The position numbers were made by a program, and so were the translations under genes. Shown in pieces: positions 54,813-63,320 of a DNA stretch of 64,000 nucleotides. Each line of letters opens with the position of its first letter. The stretch's first letter is position 1. Under the pieces are notes generated by a model, which worked only from the letters and a program-made list of their open reading frames with translations, made no database searches and was not told the DNA's origin. Source of the DNA: Thalassobacter stenotrophicus (lineage in GTDB: Bacteria; Pseudomonadota; Alphaproteobacteria; Rhodobacterales; Rhodobacteraceae); assembly GCF_001458315.1 (NCBI RefSeq), contig NZ_CYRX01000010.1, positions 124,001 through 188,000 on the forward strand, read 5' to 3'.

Positions 54813-56003
54813 GTGATCGTCATTGCCCCTTCATTCGCCCGTGCAGCACGCCTGCGCTTTCCCCTTTTGGTTGCCTCGGTGGCGGCCCTTTCGGCTTGCG
54901 AGCCGCTGAACCTCAGCGCGATTGACTTCGATCTGCGCGGAAATGCGCCGGGCACCCTCGACACCTCGAATGCCGCGCGTGAGGCCGCCACATCTTCGCG
55001 CCCGCAGCCCGACCGTAACGGGCTGATCACATATCCTACGTATCAGGTCGCCGTTGCCCGGCGCGGCGATACCCTTAGCGATCTGGCCGACCGGGTGGGC
55101 GCAAACCCCGCCGAGGTCGCGCGTTTCAATGGGCGTAGCATCACGGATGAGTTGCGCCCCAATGAGCTGATCGCGATGCCACGCCGTGTAGCCCCCCCGT
55201 CCGCGGCGGTTGACGGCGAACGCCCCGACATCGGTGCCATCGCGGGGGCCGCGATCGAGCGCTCGACCCTGCCCGGCCCGGGTGAGGCCCGCCGCATTGA
55301 CGTTCAAACCGGGCGGGAACCGATCCGCCATCGCGCCGCACGGGGCGAAACCGCGTTTTCCATCGCGCGTCTCTATGGCGTGTCGGTCAAATCCTTGGCG
55401 GAATGGAACGGCCTCAGCAGCGATCTTGAGGTCCGCGAAGGCCAATACCTGATCATCCCCCTTATCGTAGAAGAACCCGGCGCCGCCATTGCCGCCGCCC
55501 CCGGCCAAGGCTCGGTCACGCCCCTGCCGCCATCGGCCAGTTCGGGCCTGCCCGCGCCAGTGGCCGAGGCAACCTTGCCGCAAAGCCCCGCTCTTAATGA
55601 CAGCCGCGTGGCCAGCGTTGAGGCCCCGGCCGAGGCTACACCCTCCCCAGCCAGCCCCCCCCCCGGCCGCTTTGCGCAACCTGTTCGGGGTCAACTCAGC
55701 AGTTATTCCAGCTCCAAGCAAGGGATTGATATCGCCGCGAACCCCGGCACAGATGTTGCCGCCGCAGCCGATGGTGAGGTGATCCTAATTACCCGCGACA
55801 CCGATCAAAACCCGGTCATCGTCGTGTCACACCCCGGGGACCTCAAGTCGGTCTACGCCAATATTTCGGGCCTCACGGTCCAAAAAGGCGACCGTGTGCG
55901 TGCGGGCCAACGCATCGCCACCGTCGGACAATCCCCATCTGGGCTGCGGTTCTCAATCCTCAAAGGGTTTGAGCCGATCGACCCAACCCCCTTGATGCAA
56001 TAG
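54813..56003 (+). CDS. NlpD-like LysM/degenerate LytM lipoprotein
   Basis: 396-aa envelope protein from a GTG at 54813 (AAAGGA upstream); the frame opens earlier with TTG 54783. Lipobox SVAALSAC near residue 28. Two LysM domains (about 58-103: VARRGDTLSDLADRVGANPAE; about 171-217: HRAARGETAFSIARLYGVSV), a Pro/Ala linker, and a C-terminal M23/LytM domain (about 295-395). The LytM zinc ligands are lost: HxGxD appears as KQGID, YxHL as YANI, and HLHFE as LRFSI. It should therefore activate a murein amidase, like E. coli NlpD/EnvC, rather than cut peptidoglycan. Confidence 0.85.
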   Translation: MIVIAPSFARAARLRFPLLVASVAALSACEPLNLSAIDFDLRGNAPGTLDTSNAAREAATSSRPQPDRNGLITYPTYQVAVARRGDTLSDLADRVGANPAEVARFNGRSITDELRPNELIAMPRRVAPPSAAVDGERPDIGAIAGAAIERSTLPGPGEARRIDVQTGREPIRHRAARGETAFSIARLYGVSVKSLAEWNGLSSDLEVREGQYLIIPLIVEEPGAAIAAAPGQGSVTPLPPSASSGLPAPVAEATLPQSPALNDSRVASVEAPAEATPSPASPPPGRFAQPVRGQLSSYSSSKQGIDIAANPGTDVAAAADGEVILITRDTDQNPVIVVSHPGDLKSVYANISGLTVQKGDRVRAGQRIATVGQSPSGLRFSILKGFEPIDPTPLMQ

Positions 56004-56192
56004 GCCTTTCGCCTTTCACATAGGACGGCCGCCCCGCATAAATATGACGAAATCGCTTTTGATACAGCAACAAAAGCGTATTCGTCCTTTTAACTCCCGC
56101 TGAGCCGCAATACATTATGGGCGACTGATCAACACAGCTGGTGTCCCACATGTTCCATGCAAGGGCCCGCGACCTATCCAAGGGAGACCCCC

Positions 56193-56429
56193 ATGCTCAA
56201 TAATATCGGCCTGCCCGGCATTCTTCTCATTGCGATCGTCGTGCTTGTCCTGTTCGGACGCGGCAAGATTTCGTCCCTGATGGGCGAAGTCGGCAAAGGC
56301 ATCACGTCCTTCAAAAAAGGCATCAAAGAAGGCACCGAAGAGCTGGAAGCCGCCAAAGACGACGAAGCGACGCCCGCTGACGTGGCCCGCGACGTGACCC
56401 CCGCCGAGACCGAAAAAGACAAAGTCTAA
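56193..56429 (+). CDS. tatA: Sec-independent protein translocase TatA
   Basis: 78 aa. One N-terminal membrane helix (about 6-21: [16 protein letters not shown]), the [17 protein letters not shown] amphipathic helix with the conserved Phe-Gly hinge, then an acidic tail. ATG 56193 after AGGGAG. First of tatABC. Confidence 0.96.
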   Translation: MLNNIGLPGILLIAIVVLVLFGRGKISSLMGEVGKGITSFKKGIKEGTEELEAAKDDEATPADVARDVTPAETEKDKV

Positions 56430-56438
56430 GCGACGCGC

Positions 56439-56942
56439 ATGTTCGATCTTGGCTGGACAGAGCTTCTTGTCATCGGCGTTGTCGCGCTGATCGTAGTGGG
56501 CCCCAAGGACCTGCCCGTGTTGTTTCGCAACGTGGGTCGGTTCATGGGCAAAATGCGCGGAATGGCGCGTGAATTTTCCTCTGCGATGAGCGATGCTGCC
56601 GATGAAACCGGTGTCAAAGGCATGGCCAGCGACCTGCGCAAAATGTCCAACCCGTTGGACACCGTGGCCCAAGCCGCCAAATCCGCGACCAACTTTGACG
56701 TTGATCCCGAAACCGGCGGCAGCACGCAGGGTCCTGAGACATCCAAGCTGAGCGCGGAACGTCAGGCTGCCAAGCAAAAGATCGAAGCGAAATCCGCACG
56801 GATGGCCGCAGAGCGCAAAGCGCGTGAAGCCGCCGATGCCGCGCAAAAGGCGTCCGAGCTGGAAGCCGCCCTTGAGGCCCCATCCGAGCCCACGCCCGCC
56901 GACGCCCCCGCCGCGTCCGCAGATGAGACACCCAAGACATGA
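56439..56942 (+). CDS. tatB: Sec-independent protein translocase TatB
   Basis: 167 aa. [26 protein letters not shown] opens with the TatB-type helix and GPKDLP motif, then a long amphipathic and coiled helix, followed by an Ala/Glu/Lys-rich tail. Receives twin-arginine substrates with TatC. 9 bp after tatA; overlaps tatC by 4 bp. Confidence 0.95.
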   Translation: MFDLGWTELLVIGVVALIVVGPKDLPVLFRNVGRFMGKMRGMAREFSSAMSDAADETGVKGMASDLRKMSNPLDTVAQAAKSATNFDVDPETGGSTQGPETSKLSAERQAAKQKIEAKSARMAAERKAREAADAAQKASELEAALEAPSEPTPADAPAASADETPKT

Positions 56943-57859
56943 GCGCCACTGACGACCCCAAAGACGACGAAATGCAGGGCAGCGCCGCCCCGCTGATCGA
57001 ACACCTGACCGAACTGCGGACCTGCTTGATCCGCGCCGTCATGGCCTTTGTCGTCGGCATCGTGCTTGCGTTCATGGTGGCTGAGCCGATCCTGCAATTC
57101 CTGATGGGCCCGATTGAGGCGACGCTGCGCGCGCTCGGTGACCCCTCGCCCACGCTGCAATACACCTCGCCACAAGAATACCTGTTCACGCTATTCCGCA
57201 TTTCGATGGTGTTTGGCTTCATGCTGGCGTTTCCGTTCATCGGCTACCAGTTGTGGCGGTTCGTGGCACCCGGTCTCTACAAGGCCGAGAAGAACGCCTT
57301 TGCACCGTTCATGTTTGCCTCGCCCCTGATGTTCCTGCTGGGCGCAAGCTTTGCGCATTTCGTCGTCACGCCCCTCGCCATGCAGTTCTTTTTGGGATTC
57401 GCAGATGTGTCCTCGATCTTTGCCAACCTGATGGGCCAGTTCGTCGGCACAACCGACAGCACATTACCCGCAGATGGCGGCCTCGCGGTCCCCACCACGG
57501 ACACCGGCGTGCGGATCACTTTCTTTGGTAAGGTGAACGAGAGCCTCGATATCACGCTGAAATTTATAATGGCGTTTGGCCTGTGCTTCCAGCTGCCGGT
57601 CCTGTTGACCCTGGTGGGCAAAGCCGGCCTCGTATCGGCCGAGGGCCTTGCCCACGTGCGCAAGTACGCTGTGGTTGGCATCTTGGTTCTGGCCGCACTC
57701 GTGACCCCTCCGGACGTGATCACCCAAGGTATCTTGTTCGTAGTGGTCTACGGCCTCTATGAGATTTCGATCCAATTGGTCCGCCGCGTTGAAAAAAGCC
57801 GCAAAGCAAAGCTGCGCGCCGAAGGCCTGCTGGACGAAGACGAGGACGAAGACCTGTGA
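56939..57859 (+). CDS. tatC: Sec-independent protein translocase TatC
   Basis: 306-aa six-helix core of the Tat translocase. Conserved N-terminal [16 protein letters not shown] (residues 14-29), [26 protein letters not shown] (about 75-100), and a long first periplasmic loop. C-terminal acidic tail DEDEDEDL. Substrates encoded here probably include the DUF882 protein and the L,D-transpeptidase. Coupled to the DUF815 gene (GTGA). Confidence 0.97.
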   Translation: MSATDDPKDDEMQGSAAPLIEHLTELRTCLIRAVMAFVVGIVLAFMVAEPILQFLMGPIEATLRALGDPSPTLQYTSPQEYLFTLFRISMVFGFMLAFPFIGYQLWRFVAPGLYKAEKNAFAPFMFASPLMFLLGASFAHFVVTPLAMQFFLGFADVSSIFANLMGQFVGTTDSTLPADGGLAVPTTDTGVRITFFGKVNESLDITLKFIMAFGLCFQLPVLLTLVGKAGLVSAEGLAHVRKYAVVGILVLAALVTPPDVITQGILFVVVYGLYEISIQLVRRVEKSRKAKLRAEGLLDEDEDEDL

Positions 57860-58698
57860 ACCAAGACACGTTGGAGCGGATTGCCGCCGCGCTAGAGCGT
57901 ATGGCGCCCAGCCCCGCGCCCACACCTGACCTCAGCACCGCAGAGGCATTCTTGTGGCACACCGCGCCCGACAGGCTTGTACCGGTTCCAAACATCAGCC
58001 GCGTCGATCTGGACCTTCTGGTCGGGATCGACCGGGCCCGCGACACACTGCTCGAAAACACACGACGCTTTGCCAATGGCCTCTCCGCCAACAACGCGCT
58101 TTTGTGGGGCGCCCGCGGGATGGGCAAAAGCAGCTTGGTCAAAGCCGTCCACGGCGCGCTGACATCCCAGGGTCTGCCGCTCAAACTGGTGGAACTCCAG
58201 CGTGAGGATCTGCCATCCGTAGGCCGCCTGCTCGACGCGCTGCGTGCAAGCCCAGACCTACGCTTTGTGCTGTACTGCGATGACCTCAGCTTTAGCCACG
58301 ATGACGAACACTACAAGTCACTCAAAGCAGTCCTAGACGGCGGCATCGAAGGCCGCCCCGACAACGTCCTGTTCTACGCCACTTCCAACCGCCGTCACCT
58401 CATGCCACGCGACATGATCGAAAACGAACGCTCGTCGTCGATCAACCCTTCCGAGGCGGTTGAGGAAAAGGTCTCACTGTCTGATCGCTTTGGCCTCTGG
58501 CTTGGCTTCCACACCTGCGACCAAGACAGCTACCTCAGCATGATCGAAGGCTACTGCGCGGCATATGGCGTCAACGTGCCCGCTGATGACCTCAAGGCCC
58601 AAGCCATCGAATGGCAGGCCACACGCGGCTCCCGCTCCGGTCGGGTTGCATGGCAGTTCTTCACAGACCTTGCTGGCCGCGAAGGCATCAAGATCTAG
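57856..58698 (+). CDS. DUF815 AAA-type ATPase
   Basis: 280 aa, GTG start overlapping the tatC stop. Walker A WGARGMGKSSLVKAV (about 76-90), Walker B FVLYCDDLSFSHDD (about 135-148), sensor region NVLFYATSNRRHLMPRDMIEN and Arg-finger candidates. DUF815 proteins are widespread and uncharacterised. The position after tatABC is conserved in relatives as far as I recall, but functional connection is unproven. Confidence 0.92.
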   Translation: MNQDTLERIAAALERMAPSPAPTPDLSTAEAFLWHTAPDRLVPVPNISRVDLDLLVGIDRARDTLLENTRRFANGLSANNALLWGARGMGKSSLVKAVHGALTSQGLPLKLVELQREDLPSVGRLLDALRASPDLRFVLYCDDLSFSHDDEHYKSLKAVLDGGIEGRPDNVLFYATSNRRHLMPRDMIENERSSSINPSEAVEEKVSLSDRFGLWLGFHTCDQDSYLSMIEGYCAAYGVNVPADDLKAQAIEWQATRGSRSGRVAWQFFTDLAGREGIKI

Positions 58699-58755
58699 CG
58701 ATCCCCCAAAACGATCCTATCGCCAAACAAAAAAGGCAGGGCACCACGCGCCCCG

Positions 58756-58868
58756 CCTCCTTTGTTCTATAAATACTCATAAAATATCGCGAGGGGCACA
58801 GCCCCTCGCCAACCGCGACGCCCAAAGGGCGGCGCAATTAACCGCGTCGCGCCCGACCAGGGCGCGAC
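58756..58868 (+). repeat. dispersed intergenic repeat, copy 3, with hairpins
   Basis: CCTCCTTTGTTC-TAT-AAATACTCA followed by a perfect hairpin GCGAGGGGC-ACA-GCCCCTCGC (58789-58810), ACCGCG, a second stem around GCCCAAAGGGC, and CCAGGGCGCGAC. Same element order as copy 2. The hairpins may act as terminators for the DUF815 operon and the facing liv operon. Confidence 0.7.
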
Positions 58869-58877
58869 ACCGTTACC

Positions 58878-60200
58878 TTAACGCTCCGGGATCAAACCGC
58901 GTGGGCTAAACCGCAGAACCACCAACAAGATAACCCCCATCGTCAACAACCTCATGTGGGCTGCAGATTCCAGCAAATGCGCCTTCAGCCAGCTTCCATC
59001 AGCCATGCCAGAGGTGATCATTTCCATTGTCCAAATCCCAATCGGCTCAACCTGAATGTACAGCCAATAAATCAGGAAACCGCCCAGAACCGAGCCCCAG
59101 TTATTGCCAGAACCACCCACGATCACCATCACCCAGATCAGGAACGTAAAGCGCAGCGGCTGATAGGTGCCCGGCGTCAATTGACCGTCGAGGGTCACCA
59201 ACATGGCCCCCGCCATTCCGCACACCGCAGAGCCGAGGATGAATATCTGCAAGTGCCGCTTCGTGACGTCTTTTCCCATCGCAGAGGCAGCAACCTCATT
59301 ATCCCGGATCGCACGCATCATACGACCCCAAGGCGAATTCAGCGCCATCTGCGTCAACCAGATCAACGCCACGAGCACCGCTAAGAACAAAGCCATATAT
59401 CCCAACTTGACCGAGATCGTAGACGCCGTGACCGGGTCAAAGCCCCATGCCGTCACGCGCTCCACAAAGCTTGGGTCGTTTTGCAGGTCAATGGCTGCGG
59501 GCATTGGCGATGGCACGCCCGTGGCGTTCTTAACACCCCGGCTCAACCAATCCTCGTTCTTGAGGATCGCGATGATAATTTCCGATATCCCAAGTGTCGC
59601 AATCGCAAGGTAATCGGACCGAAGGCGCAGCGCACTTTTACCGATGATCCATGCCGCACCCGCCGCGAACAAACCACCCACAGGCCAGCTGATGACGACC
59701 GGCAAATGCAGCCCGCCCAGATACCCGGTTGAGGCCGGGTTCACCGCCTCAACACGCGCGACGGCTGGGTCAAACACCGCACGAAAAACGAAGAAGCCTA
59801 CCAGCAGGATACCCGCAACAGCAAAGCCCCGCGCCCGGCTCGGGGGCATCTTGCCCCACGCCACCACAGCCGCCGCTACGGTCGCAGCACCCAACAGCAA
59901 GGCGATGACAATCTGCAAACCGCCAGCGGATACAGCCTCCTCGGTGGGGGGCACCGACACCAGCACAGCCGCCAAGCCGCCAAGCGCCACAAAGCCCATC
60001 ACGCCCACATTTAACAGACCCGCATAGCCCCACTGCATGTTCACGCCCAACGCCATGATCGCCGAGATCAGCGCAAGGTTGACCATGCCCAGAACCGTGT
60101 TCCAGGACTGCACATATGCCGTGCCGATATACAGCACCGCCACAAAGGCAAACAACAACAGGTCGCGCCGCGTCATGCCGCGAAATAGGGAGCCGATCAT
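58878..60200 (-). CDS. livM: branched-chain amino acid ABC transporter permease LivM
   Basis: 440-aa membrane permease, longer than usual LivM because of an N-terminal extension with two or three more helices. LivM core: VNMQWGYAGLLNVGVMGFVALGG (about 53-75), SDYLAIATLGISEIIIAILKNEDW (about 205-228), and the EAA-like IRDNEVAASAMGKDVTKRHLQIF. Last gene of the operon; the ATG overlaps the livH stop (60197-60200). Confidence 0.94.
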   Translation of the reverse strand: MIGSLFRGMTRRDLLLFAFVAVLYIGTAYVQSWNTVLGMVNLALISAIMALGVNMQWGYAGLLNVGVMGFVALGGLAAVLVSVPPTEEAVSAGGLQIVIALLLGAATVAAAVVAWGKMPPSRARGFAVAGILLVGFFVFRAVFDPAVARVEAVNPASTGYLGGLHLPVVISWPVGGLFAAGAAWIIGKSALRLRSDYLAIATLGISEIIIAILKNEDWLSRGVKNATGVPSPMPAAIDLQNDPSFVERVTAWGFDPVTASTISVKLGYMALFLAVLVALIWLTQMALNSPWGRMMRAIRDNEVAASAMGKDVTKRHLQIFILGSAVCGMAGAMLVTLDGQLTPGTYQPLRFTFLIWVMVIVGGSGNNWGSVLGGFLIYWLYIQVEPIGIWTMEMITSGMADGSWLKAHLLESAAHMRLLTMGVILLVVLRFSPRGLIPER

Positions 60201-61210
60201 AGTGATTTCCCCTTAAATAGGCCGGTGGGTCGGAACAGCAGGACGATCAACAGGATCGAGAAACTGACCGCGAATTTATAGTCGGTAGAGAGCAGCTGCA
60301 CGAGCCCATCGGGCTCTAGGCTTTCGGGCATCCAATAGCCCAAGACGCGCTTCATCGGATAGGTGATCAACACCTCGGAATACGCGATGACAAAGCCCCC
60401 TGCGATAGCACCCAGCGGATTGCCAAGACCGCCCACGATGGCGGCCGCAAAGATCGGCAAGAGCAGCTGGAAATACACGAAGGGCTTGAACGACTTGTCC
60501 AAGCCATAAAGCACGCCCGCCGTCGTGGCCAACGCCGCAACGATCAACCATGTGTACAGCACAACCCGCTCTGGGTTGATGCCCGACAACAGCGCGAGGT
60601 CTTCGTTATCGGAATAGGCGCGCATTGATTTGCCCGTCCGCGTGCGGTTCAGGAACCAGAACAACGCCGCCACAACAAGAACCGCAACCACAACCGTGAT
60701 GGCTTGGGTCGTCCGGATCGCGAGCCCCTCTGCCAAGCCGGTCATCGCCTTGAACTCACGCACTGAGATCAAGAAGCGCTCGCCATCGGTGAAACGTTGG
60801 TCATCGGTGCCGATGATGAACCGCACGAGGCCGTTCAGCACGAACATCACCCCCAGCGATGCGATCAAATAGATCACGGGGGCCGCGCGTTGTTTGCGGT
60901 AGAACCGGTAAACCGCCCGGTCCGTACCCACCACCAACAAGGAGGTCGCCGCGATCCCGATGGGCAGGGCCAGCAGGGCCGTGGGCAGCGGGCCAAAACT
61001 GATCCCAAGCGCCTGAAAGCCCCATGTGACAAGCACGGTGATCGCCGTGCCAAAGGCCATCGTGTCCCCATGCGCAAAGTTTGAGAACCGCAAAATGCCG
61101 TAAATCAGCGTCACGCCAAGCGCCCCAAGCGCAAGCTGCGCTCCATAAGCCGTGGCGGGAATGAGGACGAAGTTCGCCAGAACAATCAGTCCGTTAAGTG
61201 CATCAACCAT
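60197..61210 (-). CDS. livH: branched-chain amino acid ABC transporter permease LivH
   Basis: 337-aa permease. Typical segments: GALGVTLIYGILRFSNFAHGDTMAFG (about 30-55), AYSDNEDLALLSGINPERVVLYTW (EAA-type loop, about 205-228), and the IFAAAIVGGLGNPLGAIAGG block. Comes 24 bp after the small exported protein, on the same strand. Confidence 0.95.
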   Translation of the reverse strand: MVDALNGLIVLANFVLIPATAYGAQLALGALGVTLIYGILRFSNFAHGDTMAFGTAITVLVTWGFQALGISFGPLPTALLALPIGIAATSLLVVGTDRAVYRFYRKQRAAPVIYLIASLGVMFVLNGLVRFIIGTDDQRFTDGERFLISVREFKAMTGLAEGLAIRTTQAITVVVAVLVVAALFWFLNRTRTGKSMRAYSDNEDLALLSGINPERVVLYTWLIVAALATTAGVLYGLDKSFKPFVYFQLLLPIFAAAIVGGLGNPLGAIAGGFVIAYSEVLITYPMKRVLGYWMPESLEPDGLVQLLSTDYKFAVSFSILLIVLLFRPTGLFKGKSL

Positions 61211-61234
61211 TCGAGGATATCCTTCCTGAGGGGG

Positions 61235-61582
61235 CTAGAGCCCGCCCTCACATTGACCGATGTAGGTGACCGCGACAGGCCCATCGAGGTGCACGGACAG
61301 CCGCGCGCCCTCAGACCCGGTGGTGAGGAAATAGTCCGCCCCCGCCCCAGTCGCGAGGCCCGAAAACGTGCCGATGTCGTCAGACGACCACACCACATCA
61401 AGATCACCAAATTCTGTCACAAATTGCAGCGTTCCGGCGTCGGACGTGGTGACTTCAAACCCAAAGCCGCTGTCCATGCAGCCGTCTTGTTCAAAGCACT
61501 CAGCCTCAAACGTGCAGATCATCGCCTGCGCGCCGCCCGCCATCAGGGCCATCAAGGCCGCCAGTCCCAGTTGTCTTAGCAT
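61235..61582 (-). CDS. small exported cysteine-containing protein within liv operon
   Basis: 115 aa from the ATG at 61582 (GGGAGG upstream). Signal peptide MLRQLGLAALMALMAGGAQA (cleavage after residue 20). Mature part has Cys in MICTFEAECFEQDGC and one near the C-terminus (GQCEGGL), otherwise beta-rich with no known family. Starts one base after the livF stop and lies 24 bp before livH, so it is expressed with the transporter. May be a periplasmic accessory of the amino acid uptake system; function unknown. Confidence 0.75.
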   Translation of the reverse strand: MLRQLGLAALMALMAGGAQAMICTFEAECFEQDGCMDSGFGFEVTTSDAGTLQFVTEFGDLDVVWSSDDIGTFSGLATGAGADYFLTTGSEGARLSVHLDGPVAVTYIGQCEGGL

Positions 61583-61583
61583 G

Positions 61584-62297
61584 TCAGCCTCCCAAAAAGG
61601 ATTTGCGCACTTCCGGGTCCGCAAGCAGCGCTTTGCCCGTGTCCGTGTAGGCGTTACGCCCCTGCACCAGCACATAGCCTTTGTCCGCAATTTCAAGCGC
61701 TTGGCGTGCGTTCTGCTCTACCATGAGGATCGAGATGCCCGTGCGCGCGACCTCAATAATGCGGTCAAACAGCTCATCCATGACGATGGGGCTGACACCC
61801 GCGGTCGGCTCATCCAGCATCAGAACCGTCGGTTGGGTCATCAAAGCGCGTCCAACGGCAACCTGCTGACGCTGCCCGCCAGACAATTCACCCGCCGCTT
61901 GGTTGCGTTTCTCGTGCAGGATCGGGAACAGCTCATAAACCTGCGCCATTGTCTGCGCGATGTCGTCGTGGCGCAAGAAGGCGCCCATTTCGAGGTTTTC
62001 CTCAACCGTCATCGAGGTGAAAATATTGTTGGTCTGCGGCACGAACCCCATCCCCTTGGCCACACGAGCCTGAGGGGTCAGTTTGGTGATATCCTCACCG
62101 CCCAAACGCACCGCGCCTTGGCGTACGTCCAGCATGCCAAACACGGCCTTCATCGCAGTGGATTTGCCCGCCCCATTGGGGCCAACGATCACCGCGATTT
62201 CGCCCTTGTCCACGGACACGGTGCAATCGTGAAGGATATCCGGGCCAGAGCCGTAGCCCCCGGACATGGTGTCGCCAATCAAAAACGGCTCGGTCAT
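61584..62297 (-). CDS. livF: branched-chain amino acid ABC transporter ATP-binding protein LivF
   Basis: 237 aa from ATG 62297 (GAGG upstream). Walker A GPNGAGKS (about 40-47), signature LSGGQRQQVAVGRALM (about 139-154), Walker B VLMLDEPTAGVSP (about 159-171). MSGGYGSGPDILHDCTVSV is typical of LivF. An upstream ATG at 62354 overlaps the livG stop (ATGA) and would add 19 residues; homologues start at MTEPFL, hence my choice. Confidence 0.94.
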   Translation of the reverse strand: MTEPFLIGDTMSGGYGSGPDILHDCTVSVDKGEIAVIVGPNGAGKSTAMKAVFGMLDVRQGAVRLGGEDITKLTPQARVAKGMGFVPQTNNIFTSMTVEENLEMGAFLRHDDIAQTMAQVYELFPILHEKRNQAAGELSGGQRQQVAVGRALMTQPTVLMLDEPTAGVSPIVMDELFDRIIEVARTGISILMVEQNARQALEIADKGYVLVQGRNAYTDTGKALLADPEVRKSFLGG

Positions 62298-62350
62298 GGA
62301 TGCCTCAAGTCTTGTGCAGTGTGTGTGCGGGGCGGGCTTTGGGCGCGCGA

Positions 62351-63130
62351 TCATCCCGCAGCGACCTTGTTTTTGAGCCCCGTGCCCAGATAGGCCTCGA
62401 TCACCTGCTCATTGGCTTTGATCTCCGCCAAAGTGCCCTCCGCGAGGACTTTGCCCTCGGCCATGCAGATGACGGGATCACAGATTTTACCAATAAAATC
62501 CATGTCGTGTTCAATTACGACAAAGGTGTAGCCGCGTTCTTTGTTCAGCCGCAGGATCGCGTCGCCAATGGTGTTCAGCAGCGTACGGTTCACGCCCGCG
62601 CCGACCTCATCCAAGAACACGATCTTGGCGTCGACCATCATGGTGCGGCCGAGTTCCAGCAGTTTTTTCTGCCCGCCGGACAAATTACCGGCCTTCTCAT
62701 CGCGCAGGTGCGAGATAGTTAGAAACTCAAGCACCTCATCGGCTTTGGCCAGCAGCGCGCGTTCGTCTGCTTCAATCTGGCGACGGTTGAACCATGTCTC
62801 CCAGAGGGTTTCGCCGCGTTGTGCGCCGGGCACCATCATCAGGTTTTCACGCACCGTCATGGACGAAAATTCATGCGCAATCTGGAATGTCCGCAGCAGT
62901 CCCTTGTGGAACAATTCGTGGGGCGGCAGGCCGGTGATCTCCTCACCCGCCATCGTGACCTTGCCGGAGGTTGGTTTAAGAACGCCCGCAATCACATTGA
63001 AAAGCGTGGTTTTTCCGGCACCGTTTGGCCCGATCAGGCCTGTGATGGACCCGGTCTCAATCCGGAGCGAAGCGCCATCAACAGCGCGGAACCCACCGAA
63101 ATGGCGATGTAGGTTTTCTACGACGATCAT
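62351..63130 (-). CDS. livG: branched-chain amino acid ABC transporter ATP-binding protein LivG
   Basis: 259-aa ATPase. Walker A GLIGPNGAGKTTLFNVIAG (about 32-50), signature LSGGQKKLLELGRTMM (about 153-168), Walker B IVFLDEVGAGVN (about 173-184). Switch His in VIEHDMDFI. The first permease-associated gene after livK in the operon; a 190-bp gap with a terminator separates it from livK. Confidence 0.95.
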   Translation of the reverse strand: MIVVENLHRHFGGFRAVDGASLRIETGSITGLIGPNGAGKTTLFNVIAGVLKPTSGKVTMAGEEITGLPPHELFHKGLLRTFQIAHEFSSMTVRENLMMVPGAQRGETLWETWFNRRQIEADERALLAKADEVLEFLTISHLRDEKAGNLSGGQKKLLELGRTMMVDAKIVFLDEVGAGVNRTLLNTIGDAILRLNKERGYTFVVIEHDMDFIGKICDPVICMAEGKVLAEGTLAEIKANEQVIEAYLGTGLKNKVAAG

Positions 63131-63271
63131 ACGTAACTCCCGCAGGCACGCTTATAGCAGTTTCAGTTCATATCGCACCGTAAATGCCCTGCTGCGCCTT
63201 TAGCGCTCTGGGGACATGCGCGATGCTTCTGGCCTCATTGAGAACTGGAACCGCTCTAACTCTCAAAAAAT

Positions 63272-63301
63272 ACGGCCCTCGGCGGATGCCAAGGGCCGTA
63301 C
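63272..63301 (-). terminator. terminator after livK
   Basis: TACGGCCCT (63272-63280) pairs with AGGGCCGTA (63293-63301). The A tract at 63265-63271 gives a T run on the minus strand, downstream of livK. Some transcription may read through to livG. Confidence 0.8.
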
Positions 63302-63320
63302 GTTGTTTCTAGCGATCAAC

